Positions 1 through 6,324 of a DNA stretch of 6,668 bases are shown here, piece by piece; the stretch's first letter is position 1; each line of letters begins with the position of its first letter. This DNA is from an uncultured Eubacterium sp. (GTDB lineage Bacteria > Bacillota_A > Clostridia > Lachnospirales > Lachnospiraceae): assembly GCA_948759685.1 (NCBI GenBank), contig CAQBGY010000115.1, positions 1-6,668 of the forward strand. Direction: 5' to 3'. Under the pieces are notes generated by a model that was not told the DNA's origin, made no database searches, and saw nothing but the letters and a program-made list of their open reading frames with translations. The position numbers and the translations under genes were made by a program.

Positions 1-563
1 TGAAACTGCAAATCAATCCGCATTTCATGTTCAACAACTTCAACAATCTGCTGGAATTGATTGAAGAAGATACCGGACTGGCTGGCAAATTCCTAAGCAA
101 TCTGTCAAAAGTGTATCGGTACATCATTGCTAATTTGGACAGGAATCTGATTCCTGTTACTGAGGAGATAAAATTCCTTGATTCATACTTGTATCTAATG
201 AAGGTACGTCACGCCGGAGGCGTCATTACGAAAATCAGTCCAGAGGTTAAAGAATGTAAGGGGTTCCTTCCTCCGGCGGTGTTGCAGCTTCTTGTGGAGA
301 ATGCAATAAAGCATAATAGCTTTTCAATGGAACATCCGCTGTTTATTGCCATTGCGTTGTCGGATGATTATATCACTGTGCATAATCTTAAATCACCTTT
401 GCTGTCAAAAATGGACTCAACGGGTTTAGGCCATAAAAACATCATAGAACGATACGCATTGCTCTGCGACAAAAAGGTTAAGATAGAGAATGCCGAAAAC
501 TTCTATTCGGTAAGTTTGCCAATAATTAAAAACATCATTTCCCATGAAAATACTGATTCTTGA
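1..563 (+). CDS. Sensor histidine kinase of the LytS/His_kinase family, C-terminal part (5' truncated by window)
   Basis: The open frame enters from the left edge (first full codon at base 3), so the ATG at 27 is internal, not the start. The first residues read KLQINPHFMFNNFNNL, the hallmark phosphoacceptor region of the His_kinase (PF06580) family; the histidine codon is at 21-23. An N box follows (LQLLVENAIKHN, about bases 282-317), then a G-box-like stretch STGLGHKNIIERYALL (about bases 417-464), typical of the HATPase domain in LytTR-partner kinases. By family knowledge it autophosphorylates on the His and passes phosphate to the regulator encoded next. The N-terminal sensor and membrane portion lies outside the window, so the signal is unknown. 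The first G box is degenerate (VHNLKSPL), as is common in this family. The end overlaps the regulator gene by 20 bases, implying translational coupling. Family call is firm; signal and targets are not visible. Confidence 0.93.
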   Translation, partial: KLQINPHFMFNNFNNLLELIEEDTGLAGKFLSNLSKVYRYIIANLDRNLIPVTEEIKFLDSYLYLMKVRHAGGVITKISPEVKECKGFLPPAVLQLLVENAIKHNSFSMEHPLFIAIALSDDYITVHNLKSPLLSKMDSTGLGHKNIIERYALLCDKKVKIENAENFYSVSLPIIKNIISHENTDS

Positions 564-1299
564 AGATGAACAGCGCAATGCCATGCGCCTCATAAGATTA
601 CTAAATGATATTGATGCAACGTTTGTAATTGAAGGTCCATTTACAAGCATAAAAGAGGCGGTCGAATTTTTCCAATCAAGAAAAACAACAGACCTCATAC
701 TTGCGGATATCCGTCTTACTGACGGTCTAAGTTTCGAGGCTCTTAAATACGCTCCGGCAACCGTACCCATCATATTTACCACTGCATACGATGAATATGC
801 GGTACAGGCATTCAAGTTCAATAGTTTTGACTATCTTCTGAAGCCTTTGGATGTCGATGAACTTGAAGCAGCCATAAATAAAGCAATCAAAGCAGGTAAA
901 AATTATACCGAAGAGAATTTCCGGCAGCTTTTCGACGCGTTACAAAAGAACCAGTTCCGTTATCGGGAACGTTTCCTGTTACCTTATCGTGACGGATATA
1001 AGACAGTACGTGTCTCGGACATCAATCATATTGAGACTGAAAATAAGAATGTGTATCTTCGCCTTAATAACGGTACTTCAGAAGTTGTCAATGTGTCAAT
1101 GGAAGAACTTGAACAGCAACTCAACCCAGACTGTTTCTTCCGTGCAAACCGACAATATATTATCAACGTAGAGCATGTTTTATTCCTCGGTAATTATTTC
1201 GGAGGGAAACTTATTGTCCATTTAAAGGGTTATCCGAAGACAGAAATCCAAGTAAGTAAGGAAAAAGCTCAACGTATTAAGGAATGGCTTGACAGGTAA
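544..1299 (+). CDS. LytTR-family response regulator (REC + LytTR DNA-binding domain)
   Basis: A 251-aa protein of the usual length for LytR/AlgR-type regulators. Residues 1-115 form a receiver domain: acidic pocket E7-D8-E9 in LILEDE, phosphoacceptor D55 in LILADIRL, the switch Thr in FTTAYDEYAV (79-80), and the K100-P101 pair in DYLLKPLDV. After a linker (about 116-142), residues 143-250 form a LytTR domain, with the typical segments INHIETENKNVYL and FFRANRQYIINVEHV. Proteins of this type are cytoplasmic transcription factors that bind pairs of short direct repeats upstream of target promoters when phosphorylated. The start at 544 lies inside the end of the kinase frame; the motif MKILILEDE right at this Met fixes the start. 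It should be the cognate regulator of the adjacent kinase. Target genes are not in the window, unless it acts on the long A/T-rich region downstream, which is speculation. Confidence 0.97.
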   Translation: MKILILEDEQRNAMRLIRLLNDIDATFVIEGPFTSIKEAVEFFQSRKTTDLILADIRLTDGLSFEALKYAPATVPIIFTTAYDEYAVQAFKFNSFDYLLKPLDVDELEAAINKAIKAGKNYTEENFRQLFDALQKNQFRYRERFLLPYRDGYKTVRVSDINHIETENKNVYLRLNNGTSEVVNVSMEELEQQLNPDCFFRANRQYIINVEHVLFLGNYFGGKLIVHLKGYPKTEIQVSKEKAQRIKEWLDR

Positions 1300-1340
1300 A
1301 GTTATAAAAATGATTATAGTAAAGGTATCAAATTCAAAAA

Positions 1341-1355
1341 ATAGTATTTTACTAT
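1341..1355. repeat. Small AT-only hairpin after the response regulator
   Basis: ATAGTA-TTT-TACTAT is a perfect 6-bp inverted repeat with a 3-base loop, 41 bases past the regulator stop codon. On the plus strand it is preceded by an A run (1336-1340) and not followed by a T run. On the minus strand the stem is followed by that T run. It could be a weak terminator for transcription arriving on the minus strand, or chance in A/T-rich DNA. The stem has only two G-C pairs. Confidence 0.3.
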
Positions 1356-1547
1356 GAGGTAATATACAAGTTGTCTATAGTTCGTTATACGTATTTCACA
1401 TATTCATTTATGAATTTCGGAAACAAAATATTGGTTTTAGCAATTTTGCACATATTGTATCAACAAACTATAATTAACCTATTACAATAACAAAACAGCT
1501 TCTATTTGTTCTTATAGCATTTGAAGATTTCCGCTTCCGATATTCCG

Positions 1548-1566
1548 AGCGTCTTTTTAAGACGCT
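1548..1566. repeat. Perfect 8-bp inverted repeat AGCGTCTT-TTT-AAGACGCT
   Basis: Eight paired bases around a TTT centre, standing out from the surrounding A/T-rich sequence by its G/C content. There is no T run on either side, so it is not a standard terminator. It may be an operator for a dimeric regulator or a short RNA hairpin. No flanking gene start within about 250 bases makes its role clear. Confidence 0.4.
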
Positions 1567-2148
1567 GTAAAGTTCACTGACATAAACAGTTTGAAAGTGA
1601 TTCGTTACAGATAATTATCATTGCACAGCAATCTTTTATATTTTTCCAATCCTGAGATAGTATCCCCCATAGATTACATTGCAGATAACAGATTTACGAA
1701 AATAAGTCAGTAATAGCCTACCATACTGTTCATGCATAATTTTACATATCCACCCTTCATTAAGAACCTGTTGCCATTATGTTACAAAAATCTATAACTT
1801 TTTATATAAAAGTATTTCACTCTTTCCAATAAATTTATTCTGTGATCTTATAAGATTTCTAAAAATACTTCAAAGCCTTTTTAGAAGTATAAATTATAGA
1901 AACTGAGATATAAAGATTCACCTTATTGCAGCAAATTTAAACAAATAATACAAATGAATGCTTTATTTATACTTAAACCAATATAACATGTTATTTTTAA
2001 GTGTAAACAAACAAGAATATTTGCATAATAAATATATAAACCAGTTGGCACAGCCTTCCGAATCTTGTCATATTTCAGTTCTCTTTTCCCCATTATAGCC
2101 ATTTCCCCTTTTTTATAACCTTGTCATGACTTCACCTTGCCGTAGTTC

Positions 2149-2204
2149 AGGGTGCGAAGCTACGGGCGGGGCCCCTAAAAATCTGCAAGCCCGCTTCGCG
2201 CCCT
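2149..2204. repeat. Long imperfect inverted repeat (structured element A)
   Basis: AGGGTGCGAAGC (2149-2160) pairs with GCTTCGCGCCCT (2193-2204) over 12 positions, with one G-T wobble at 2153/2200. After a three-base bulge (2161-2163), GGGC (2164-2167) pairs with GCCC (2189-2192). The apex (2168-2188) contains the self-complementary GGGGCCCC (2168-2175). An alternative pairing exists: CCGTAG (2140-2145) can pair with CTACGG at 2160-2165 or at 2203-2208, both of which compete with the main stem. The element sits right where the sequence switches from A/T-rich to G/C-rich. Pairing is seen directly; function is unknown. Confidence 0.7.
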
Positions 2205-2209
2205 ACGGG

Positions 2210-2266
2210 TTTTGGCGAAAATTTTTCAATCCGTCCAGCGGGGCGGTTGAAAAATTTTCACCAAAA
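2210..2266. repeat. 20-bp near-perfect inverted repeat with 17-base G/C-rich loop (structured element B)
   Basis: TTTTGGCGAAAATTTTTCAA (2210-2229) is complementary to TTGAAAAATTTTCACCAAAA (2247-2266) at 19 of 20 positions, the only mismatch being C2216 against A2260. The loop (2230-2246) is G/C-rich. It follows element A by five bases and ends 88 bases before the start of the small membrane-protein gene. No T run follows, so it is not a classic intrinsic terminator, although an attenuator or processing site in the leader is possible. A protein-binding or single-strand origin role is equally open. Confidence 0.75.
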
Positions 2267-2354
2267 GCCTTGCATATTTTCTCCCCGTCCGTATCTGCCC
2301 CCTGAAACGAGCAAGGTGAGGCCACCGACAAGGCATAAAAAAAAAGTCAATGTT

Positions 2355-2648
2355 ATGAAAAAGAGAACTGAAATACAACAAGATTTGAAACGAGGCTTCG
2401 GCTTCGCTCCAACCGGCATAAAATTTTGGATGAAGTGGTCGTTGGTCGGCTTCGTGGTGTACGTGGCGGTGCGTTTCGTGTGTGCCTTTGTCGGTGGTGT
2501 GGCGGCCTTTTGGAGCGGTTGGTTGCCCATGTTGGCAGTTTTGGCGGTGGTGGTTTTCCTCATCCGTTCCGTGTGGCGCATCCTTTCCGCTCTCCTTTCC
2601 CTTTGCGTGCTCGCTCTTTTCATCCTTGTTCTTTGCGTGATACTCTGA
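2355..2648 (+). CDS. Small hydrophobic membrane protein, unknown function
   Basis: A 97-aa protein. The frame is open further upstream, but only through the right arm of the inverted repeat and a proline-rich stretch with no good start. The ATG at 2355, preceded by an A-rich leader (seven or more A bases around 2338-2345), gives a natural N-terminus MKKRTEIQQDLKRG. The first 28 residues are basic and likely cytoplasmic. About 29-50, 57-72 and 77-97 are hydrophobic and could form two or three membrane spans (VGFVVYVAVRFVCAFVGGV; PMLAVLAVVVFLI; SALLSLCVLALFILVLCVIL). There are no enzymatic motifs and I do not recognise the family. It is the first gene of the plus-strand cluster, 31 bases before the next one. 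Its codons are G/T-rich compared with its neighbours, as expected from Val/Phe/Leu/Trp content. Coding status is likely but not certain. Confidence 0.7.
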   Translation: MKKRTEIQQDLKRGFGFAPTGIKFWMKWSLVGFVVYVAVRFVCAFVGGVAAFWSGWLPMLAVLAVVVFLIRSVWRILSALLSLCVLALFILVLCVIL

Positions 2649-2679
2649 AACGAAATATTAATCATTAAAACAACTCATT

Positions 2680-3693
2680 ATGAACAAAGTACATTTATTG
2701 GGAGCTAACAGAAGTTACGACAGAGACGTTCAGACCGTTTCAGTCAATCAAGTGGTAGTATTGGAAGGCTACAGCTATGACAGCTATGTTGTGTATGAAG
2801 TAACCCGTGACAAGTGGGGAATAACCTATCATCTTGTCAATTTGGAAACACACGAGTTTCACACTTCCGACCTTATCCGGCCATTATCGGAGAAATTCGG
2901 AATAGGCATCTATTACGATGATGCGAACCCCAAGTTTTTGGATCCGTTGGAAACAGCCGCTTTACTAACCAAAGCGAAAGAGAAGAAAGCCGAAGCGGAA
3001 CGGAAAGCGAAGGAAGCAAGGGAAGAATACGAGCGTATCGCAAAAATCGGTGCGGAACGTTTGCGCCCCCTTATCCCGACAGATGCAAAGGCGGTCATTA
3101 TCGGCACATTGAGGGTGAACGAATGCGACAGTTATACGGACTATTACGACTATAGTATAGCAAGAACCGTCATTTTAGGCTTTTCCAAACATACACGCAA
3201 CCTCTTTTCAGAAATGCGCAAGCATGCCGCCAATTTTGAGGAAACGGCCTATTTGGCAGAATATAACGCGGATTACGAACACCGTGAAAATTACAGCATG
3301 GGGGACGGCATGTATTTGGGCAGGAACAAGTACAGCGGTTGGACAATTGAGAAAGAGCCTATCTGTGACCTTGAAAAGTTCATAGAACGGTATGCGCATA
3401 CCGCAGGGGATGAAGCCAACCTTTGCATGAAAGCACCGCAGAGGGAAAACGAAGCACAACAGCCGACAGCAACCGCAGCCCCTTCAACCCTCAGTCTTGA
3501 AATCGTGGAATACAGCGAAAAGGCGATTGCCGTATTCGGTGACACCAAGCCGATAAAGGACGTTCTGAAAGACTTGAACGGTTTGTTCCGTGCAAACCTC
3601 ACTTATAAGGGCGAAAGGCGTGCAGGGTGGATATATTCCAAGAAGCAGGAGCTGAAAGTAAGGGAAGCACTCGCCACGTGCATCCGTGTATGA
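2680..3693 (+). CDS. 337-aa multidomain protein of mobile-element type, unknown function
   Basis: The start is the first ATG after an A/T-rich leader. Residues 1-90 are a predicted globular part rich in Tyr and Val (VVVLEGYSYDSYVVYEV). Residues about 95-128 are an Ala/Lys/Glu-rich coiled coil (KAKEKKAEAERKAKEAREEY). Residues 130-235 form a second globular part, in which polar Tyr/Asp/His segments stand out (CDSYTDYYDYS, YNADYEHRENYSMGDGMYLG). After a Gln/Thr/Ala/Pro linker (255-270), residues 272-332 form a small C-terminal module (EKAIAVFGDTKPIKDVL, then RRAGWIYSKKQE). That module resembles one I know from the ends of otherwise unrelated proteins of Bacteroidetes and other mobile elements (pattern IAVFGDT-KPIKD-GxF-GWIFSK). 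No catalytic motif is visible. The protein has no signal peptide and is probably cytoplasmic. Its position between a membrane protein and a ParB-like gene suggests an element accessory role; the function is not known. Confidence 0.9.
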   Translation: MNKVHLLGANRSYDRDVQTVSVNQVVVLEGYSYDSYVVYEVTRDKWGITYHLVNLETHEFHTSDLIRPLSEKFGIGIYYDDANPKFLDPLETAALLTKAKEKKAEAERKAKEAREEYERIAKIGAERLRPLIPTDAKAVIIGTLRVNECDSYTDYYDYSIARTVILGFSKHTRNLFSEMRKHAANFEETAYLAEYNADYEHRENYSMGDGMYLGRNKYSGWTIEKEPICDLEKFIERYAHTAGDEANLCMKAPQRENEAQQPTATAAPSTLSLEIVEYSEKAIAVFGDTKPIKDVLKDLNGLFRANLTYKGERRAGWIYSKKQELKVREALATCIRV

Positions 3694-3707
3694 CAGCATG
3701 AACGGCA

Positions 3708-3725
3708 GGGCGGAGCAATCCGCCC
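3708..3725 (+). repeat. Perfect intergenic hairpin with GCAA tetraloop
   Basis: GGGCGGA (3708-3714), loop GCAA, TCCGCCC (3719-3725). The seven paired bases are mostly G-C and the loop is of the stable GNRA type. It lies 15 bases after the stop of the 337-aa gene and 33 bases before the next start. No T run follows, so it is unlikely to stop transcription fully. It may protect or tune the mRNA between the two coding regions, or be a remnant of a partial terminator. Confidence 0.65.
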
Positions 3726-3757
3726 ACCTATCAATGAACCCATAAAAAAGTAACGAC

Positions 3758-4348
3758 ATGAGAACAGAAACAAGAACATACACCCTCTATCGGATAACCG
3801 AGTTATCCGAGGAAGCCAAAGAGAAAGCACACACCGAATGGTTGTGTAACCGATATTTTTACGGTTGGACGCACGAGAACCGTCAAACCCTTGATGCCTT
3901 TTGCGAACGCTTCGGTATCGTGTGCCGTAATTGGAGATATGATGCATGCAATTACAGCTATGACTACCGCAGTAAGCAGGAAGACTGCATAGACGGGTTA
4001 AGCGGTTGGCGGTTGATGGCCTATCTGATAAACCACCATTGGAACGACCTATACACGCCAAAATATTTTTGGAAAGGGACGAAAGGACGAAAAAGCAGGA
4101 TATTTGTAGATATTTGTTGTCCCCTTACGGGCTATTATATAGATAACGATATTCTTGATCCGATTTATAAGTTCTTGAAATCCCCCACCGGGAATGTCAC
4201 GTTTGACAACCTTATGAACGAATGTCTCGACAGCTTTTTCCGTGCTTGTCGGGATGATATGGAGAGCACCCAGACTTTGGAATACTTCACGGAAGAAAGC
4301 AACGCCAACGGTTGGGAATACCATTCAGACGGAAAACTATTCAATTAA
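3758..4348 (+). CDS. 196-aa protein resembling a phage/plasmid family with N-terminal ELSEEAKEKA motif
   Basis: The N-terminus (TLYRITELSEEAKEKAHTEW, residues 9-28) matches a pattern common in small phage and plasmid proteins that begin with ELSDEAKEKAR. The C-terminus (FFRACRDDMESTQTLEYF then NGWEYHSDGKLF, residues 160-195) also fits that family's typical ending, where a helix is followed by a segment reading EYEFTEDGKRF. Some databases label such proteins antitoxin-like, but nothing here supports a toxin partner. The middle is rich in aromatic residues and Cys (C30, C49, C56, C64, C77, C120, C121), with no ordered metal-binding spacing that I can assign. No signal peptide or membrane span is visible. 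It starts 64 bases after the upstream gene and ends 26 bases before the ParB-like gene, so it is probably in the same operon. Coding status is firm; function is unknown and family is a pattern-based guess. Confidence 0.88.
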   Translation: MRTETRTYTLYRITELSEEAKEKAHTEWLCNRYFYGWTHENRQTLDAFCERFGIVCRNWRYDACNYSYDYRSKQEDCIDGLSGWRLMAYLINHHWNDLYTPKYFWKGTKGRKSRIFVDICCPLTGYYIDNDILDPIYKFLKSPTGNVTFDNLMNECLDSFFRACRDDMESTQTLEYFTEESNANGWEYHSDGKLFN

Positions 4349-4374
4349 TTATCAATATTTAAAAACTTATCATT

Positions 4375-6309
4375 ATGAAAACGAACAAGAAAGTACAGAA
4401 GAACAGCGTGCAGAAATCAGAGAAAGAAAATGCAGTAAAAGTAACCGCTTTGGCAATCATCCCGAAGCCGATAATGTTACTCACACCGCAGGACGTGCCC
4501 ACGGCTACCGAAGTGACGGCCTCCCTCGGAACGGCAGCCGTTCCCAACGTTACGGAAGAAACACCGCAGCAGGTCACGTTCAAGACACCGCTTGCAACGG
4601 CCACAGCCGAAACAGACCTTGACATCACCACCGTACAACCAAGCACGGACAACCACCGCAAGACATTCAATGACGCATCATTGCAGGAACTTGCGGAAAG
4701 CATTCGGGAAGTGGGCGTTTTGCAAGCCATTGCGGTACGCCCGCACACGGGAGGCGGTTATGAAATCATATACGGAGAACGCCGTTATCGTGCCTCACTG
4801 CTTGCAGGAGCAAAGACGATAAAGGCAACTATCTATAATAATATAACAGATGATGAAGCGGAAGATATGTCACTGAGTGAAAATTTACAACGTGAGCAGG
4901 TACGCCCCACCGAAGAAGCGAAAGCATTCAAACGCTTGCTTGAAAAGGGACGGTATGATATTTATTCTTTGGCAGGACGTTTCGGACGGAGCGAGAAGTA
5001 TATCTATACCCGATTGAAACTGAACGAACTCTATGCGCCTATCGGTGAACTGTTAGACAATGAAACAATCACTATCAGCGTAGCCGAAGAGATAAGCACC
5101 TATGAACCCAATATCCAAAAGGACGTATATGAGAACCACCTCAAGACAGACAACAAGGACGATTGGAGCGGTTACACACTCAATCTGTTCAAGAAATATT
5201 TTGAGAAATACTACACAACCGACCTTAAGCAATACAAGTTCGACAAGACGGAATGCAAGGCATGCGTACACAACGCAGCCAATTACAACCTCTTTGCCGA
5301 GCATAACGGATGCGGACACTGCACAAACCGCAAATGTCTGGAAACCAAGAATGCCGCCCATGTGGCAAAAGAGACGGAGAAACTTTTGAAATCCGATCCG
5401 AAGTTGGTTGTCGCACGCCCCTACTACGGAAGCCGTAACGATATGGCACTACAAAAATTGGACAAGAAAGGGCATGAAATCAAGGAACTTGACTACAACG
5501 TATCGGCAAGGGAATTTCCAAAAGCCCCCGAAGCACCGAAGAAAGAGCAGTTCACCCAAGCGAAAGAGTACGAACAAGCGGTAGAGACTTTTGAGCGCAG
5601 AAACGAGGAATATGCCCGAAAGGTGGAGGAACTTGACCGCATGAAGGAGGAAGGCAGGATAAAGACCTATGTGAAGGTAGGGCAGACGGAACCCGAACTC
5701 TGCTACGTGGAGATAAACAGGAAGGAAACCGCCCCCGTCACTATCGGGACATTGCAGGAGAGGGACAAGCGTTTCAGACAGCTTTCTATTGAAAAGACCG
5801 TTGCCGACACGAAAAAGATTGTCCGGGAGAACGACTATCCCGAAAGCCCGTTCACGCAGTACGAAGACGGTATGGTTTATTTCGCCATGCTTGCCCAACT
5901 TCAAAGGAGACATTTTCCACTTTTCGGCATCAAAGACCAGCCTTTCGCATTGGACGAGAAACAGCGGATGAAAATCGTAGCCAAGCTGACGGACGCACAA
6001 AAGACCCTCATCAAACGGGACTTCATCAGTCATTTCCTTTGTGAAAACGGCCACGGAGACAACAACGCATCCAAGCTGTTAAGGGACTTCGCAAACATGC
6101 ACTTTCCCGACCAGTACGGACTTGCCAAAGCCACCCACGAGGAAGAATATCAGAAACGGCATGAACGTTTGGAAGAAAGGATAAAGGAAATGAAGAAAGC
6201 GGAAAAGAAAGCAGCCAAAGAAGCGGAAAAACAGCAGACGGCAGAAAAGACGGAGAAGAAAGTCACCGCCCCGAAAACGGAGAAACCCGAAAGCGGAAAA
6301 GCCGCCTGA
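4375..6309 (+). CDS. ParB/RepB/Spo0J-family DNA-binding protein, large (644 aa)
   Basis: ParB proteins load onto DNA in a CTP-dependent way and act in partition or in transcription/replication control. Residues 1-80 are a Thr/Ala/Pro-rich tail of low complexity. Residues 82-175 are the ParB N-terminal domain: NHRKTF (93-98), SLQELAESIREVGVLQAIAV (102-121), the nucleotide-binding motif GERRYRA (134-140) and ENLQRE (169-174). Residues about 176-255 are a KorB-like helix-turn-helix domain (LAGRFGRSEKYIYTRLKLNEL). Residues 294-321 hold a cysteine cluster (C294, C297, C313, C316, C321) that could bind zinc. About 390-430 and 585-644 are charged and coiled-coil-like, ending in a Lys/Glu/Ala-rich tail. 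Typical chromosomal ParB is about 300 aa, so this is twice that size, like the ParB-like proteins of Bacteroidales conjugative elements. No ParA gene or parS-like site was recognised. The start follows an A/T-rich leader (4349-4374). A terminator-like hairpin lies 16 bases past the stop codon. Confidence 0.95.
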   Translation: MKTNKKVQKNSVQKSEKENAVKVTALAIIPKPIMLLTPQDVPTATEVTASLGTAAVPNVTEETPQQVTFKTPLATATAETDLDITTVQPSTDNHRKTFNDASLQELAESIREVGVLQAIAVRPHTGGGYEIIYGERRYRASLLAGAKTIKATIYNNITDDEAEDMSLSENLQREQVRPTEEAKAFKRLLEKGRYDIYSLAGRFGRSEKYIYTRLKLNELYAPIGELLDNETITISVAEEISTYEPNIQKDVYENHLKTDNKDDWSGYTLNLFKKYFEKYYTTDLKQYKFDKTECKACVHNAANYNLFAEHNGCGHCTNRKCLETKNAAHVAKETEKLLKSDPKLVVARPYYGSRNDMALQKLDKKGHEIKELDYNVSAREFPKAPEAPKKEQFTQAKEYEQAVETFERRNEEYARKVEELDRMKEEGRIKTYVKVGQTEPELCYVEINRKETAPVTIGTLQERDKRFRQLSIEKTVADTKKIVRENDYPESPFTQYEDGMVYFAMLAQLQRRHFPLFGIKDQPFALDEKQRMKIVAKLTDAQKTLIKRDFISHFLCENGHGDNNASKLLRDFANMHFPDQYGLAKATHEEEYQKRHERLEERIKEMKKAEKKAAKEAEKQQTAEKTEKKVTAPKTEKPESGKAA

Positions 6310-6324
6310 AGCCGAACAGAAAGC

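Larger units (their letters stand above)
1300..2139. other. A/T-rich intergenic region without a supported gene
   Basis: About 840 bases with stops in all frames and no convincing start-plus-domain combination on either strand. It is markedly richer in A/T than the genes on both sides. It holds two small inverted repeats (listed separately). An octamer CTTGTCAT occurs twice (2064-2071 and 2120-2127), the second inside the palindrome GTCATGAC (2123-2130). On the minus strand 1932-1939 reads TAAATTTG, matching the Bacteroides -7 consensus TAnnTTTG, but no TTTG lies at the usual -33 spacing, so I do not call a promoter. No tRNA, CRISPR array or transposon end was recognised. The region separates the two-component pair from a gene cluster of different character, so it may hold decayed sequence or an insertion seam. 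Confidence 0.6.

Noticed and set aside
1502..1573. Minus-strand open stretch of 23 codons reading LKKTLGISEAEIFKCYKNK before a stop
   Set aside because: It looks protein-like, possibly a gene remnant, but has no start codon, is cut by a stop upstream, and the plus strand of the same bases also reads as plausible protein (FEDFRFRYSERLFKTL). This is too short to call a pseudogene.
1300..2139. Possible attachment core of a CTnDOT-type element (GTANTTTGC)
   Set aside because: I found TTTGC at a few places, but none match the core closely and there is no second copy or nearby integrase.
2210..2266. Insertion-sequence ends for the 20-bp inverted repeat
   Set aside because: Only 17 bases lie between the arms, with no transposase and no flanking target duplication, so it is a hairpin and not a mobile element.
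2247..2354. Upstream extension of the small membrane protein from a TTG at 2247
   Set aside because: The extension would translate the right arm of the inverted repeat and a Pro/Lys/Arg-rich stretch with no family look; the ATG at 2355 with its A-rich leader is the better start.
2258..2665. Minus-strand frame of 135 codons opposite the small membrane protein
   Set aside because: Antisense shadow rich in Arg/Thr/Met with no domain; the plus-strand frame has coherent membrane spans and fits the operon.
3758..4348. Toxin-antitoxin system
   Set aside because: Some relatives carry an antitoxin label, but the neighbours (337-aa protein and ParB) are not toxin-like in size or motif.
5449..6054. 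Minus-strand frame of 201 codons inside the ParB-like gene
   Set aside because: It is antisense to a well-supported gene, and its Phe/Leu-rich content is what the complement of Lys/Glu-rich codons gives.
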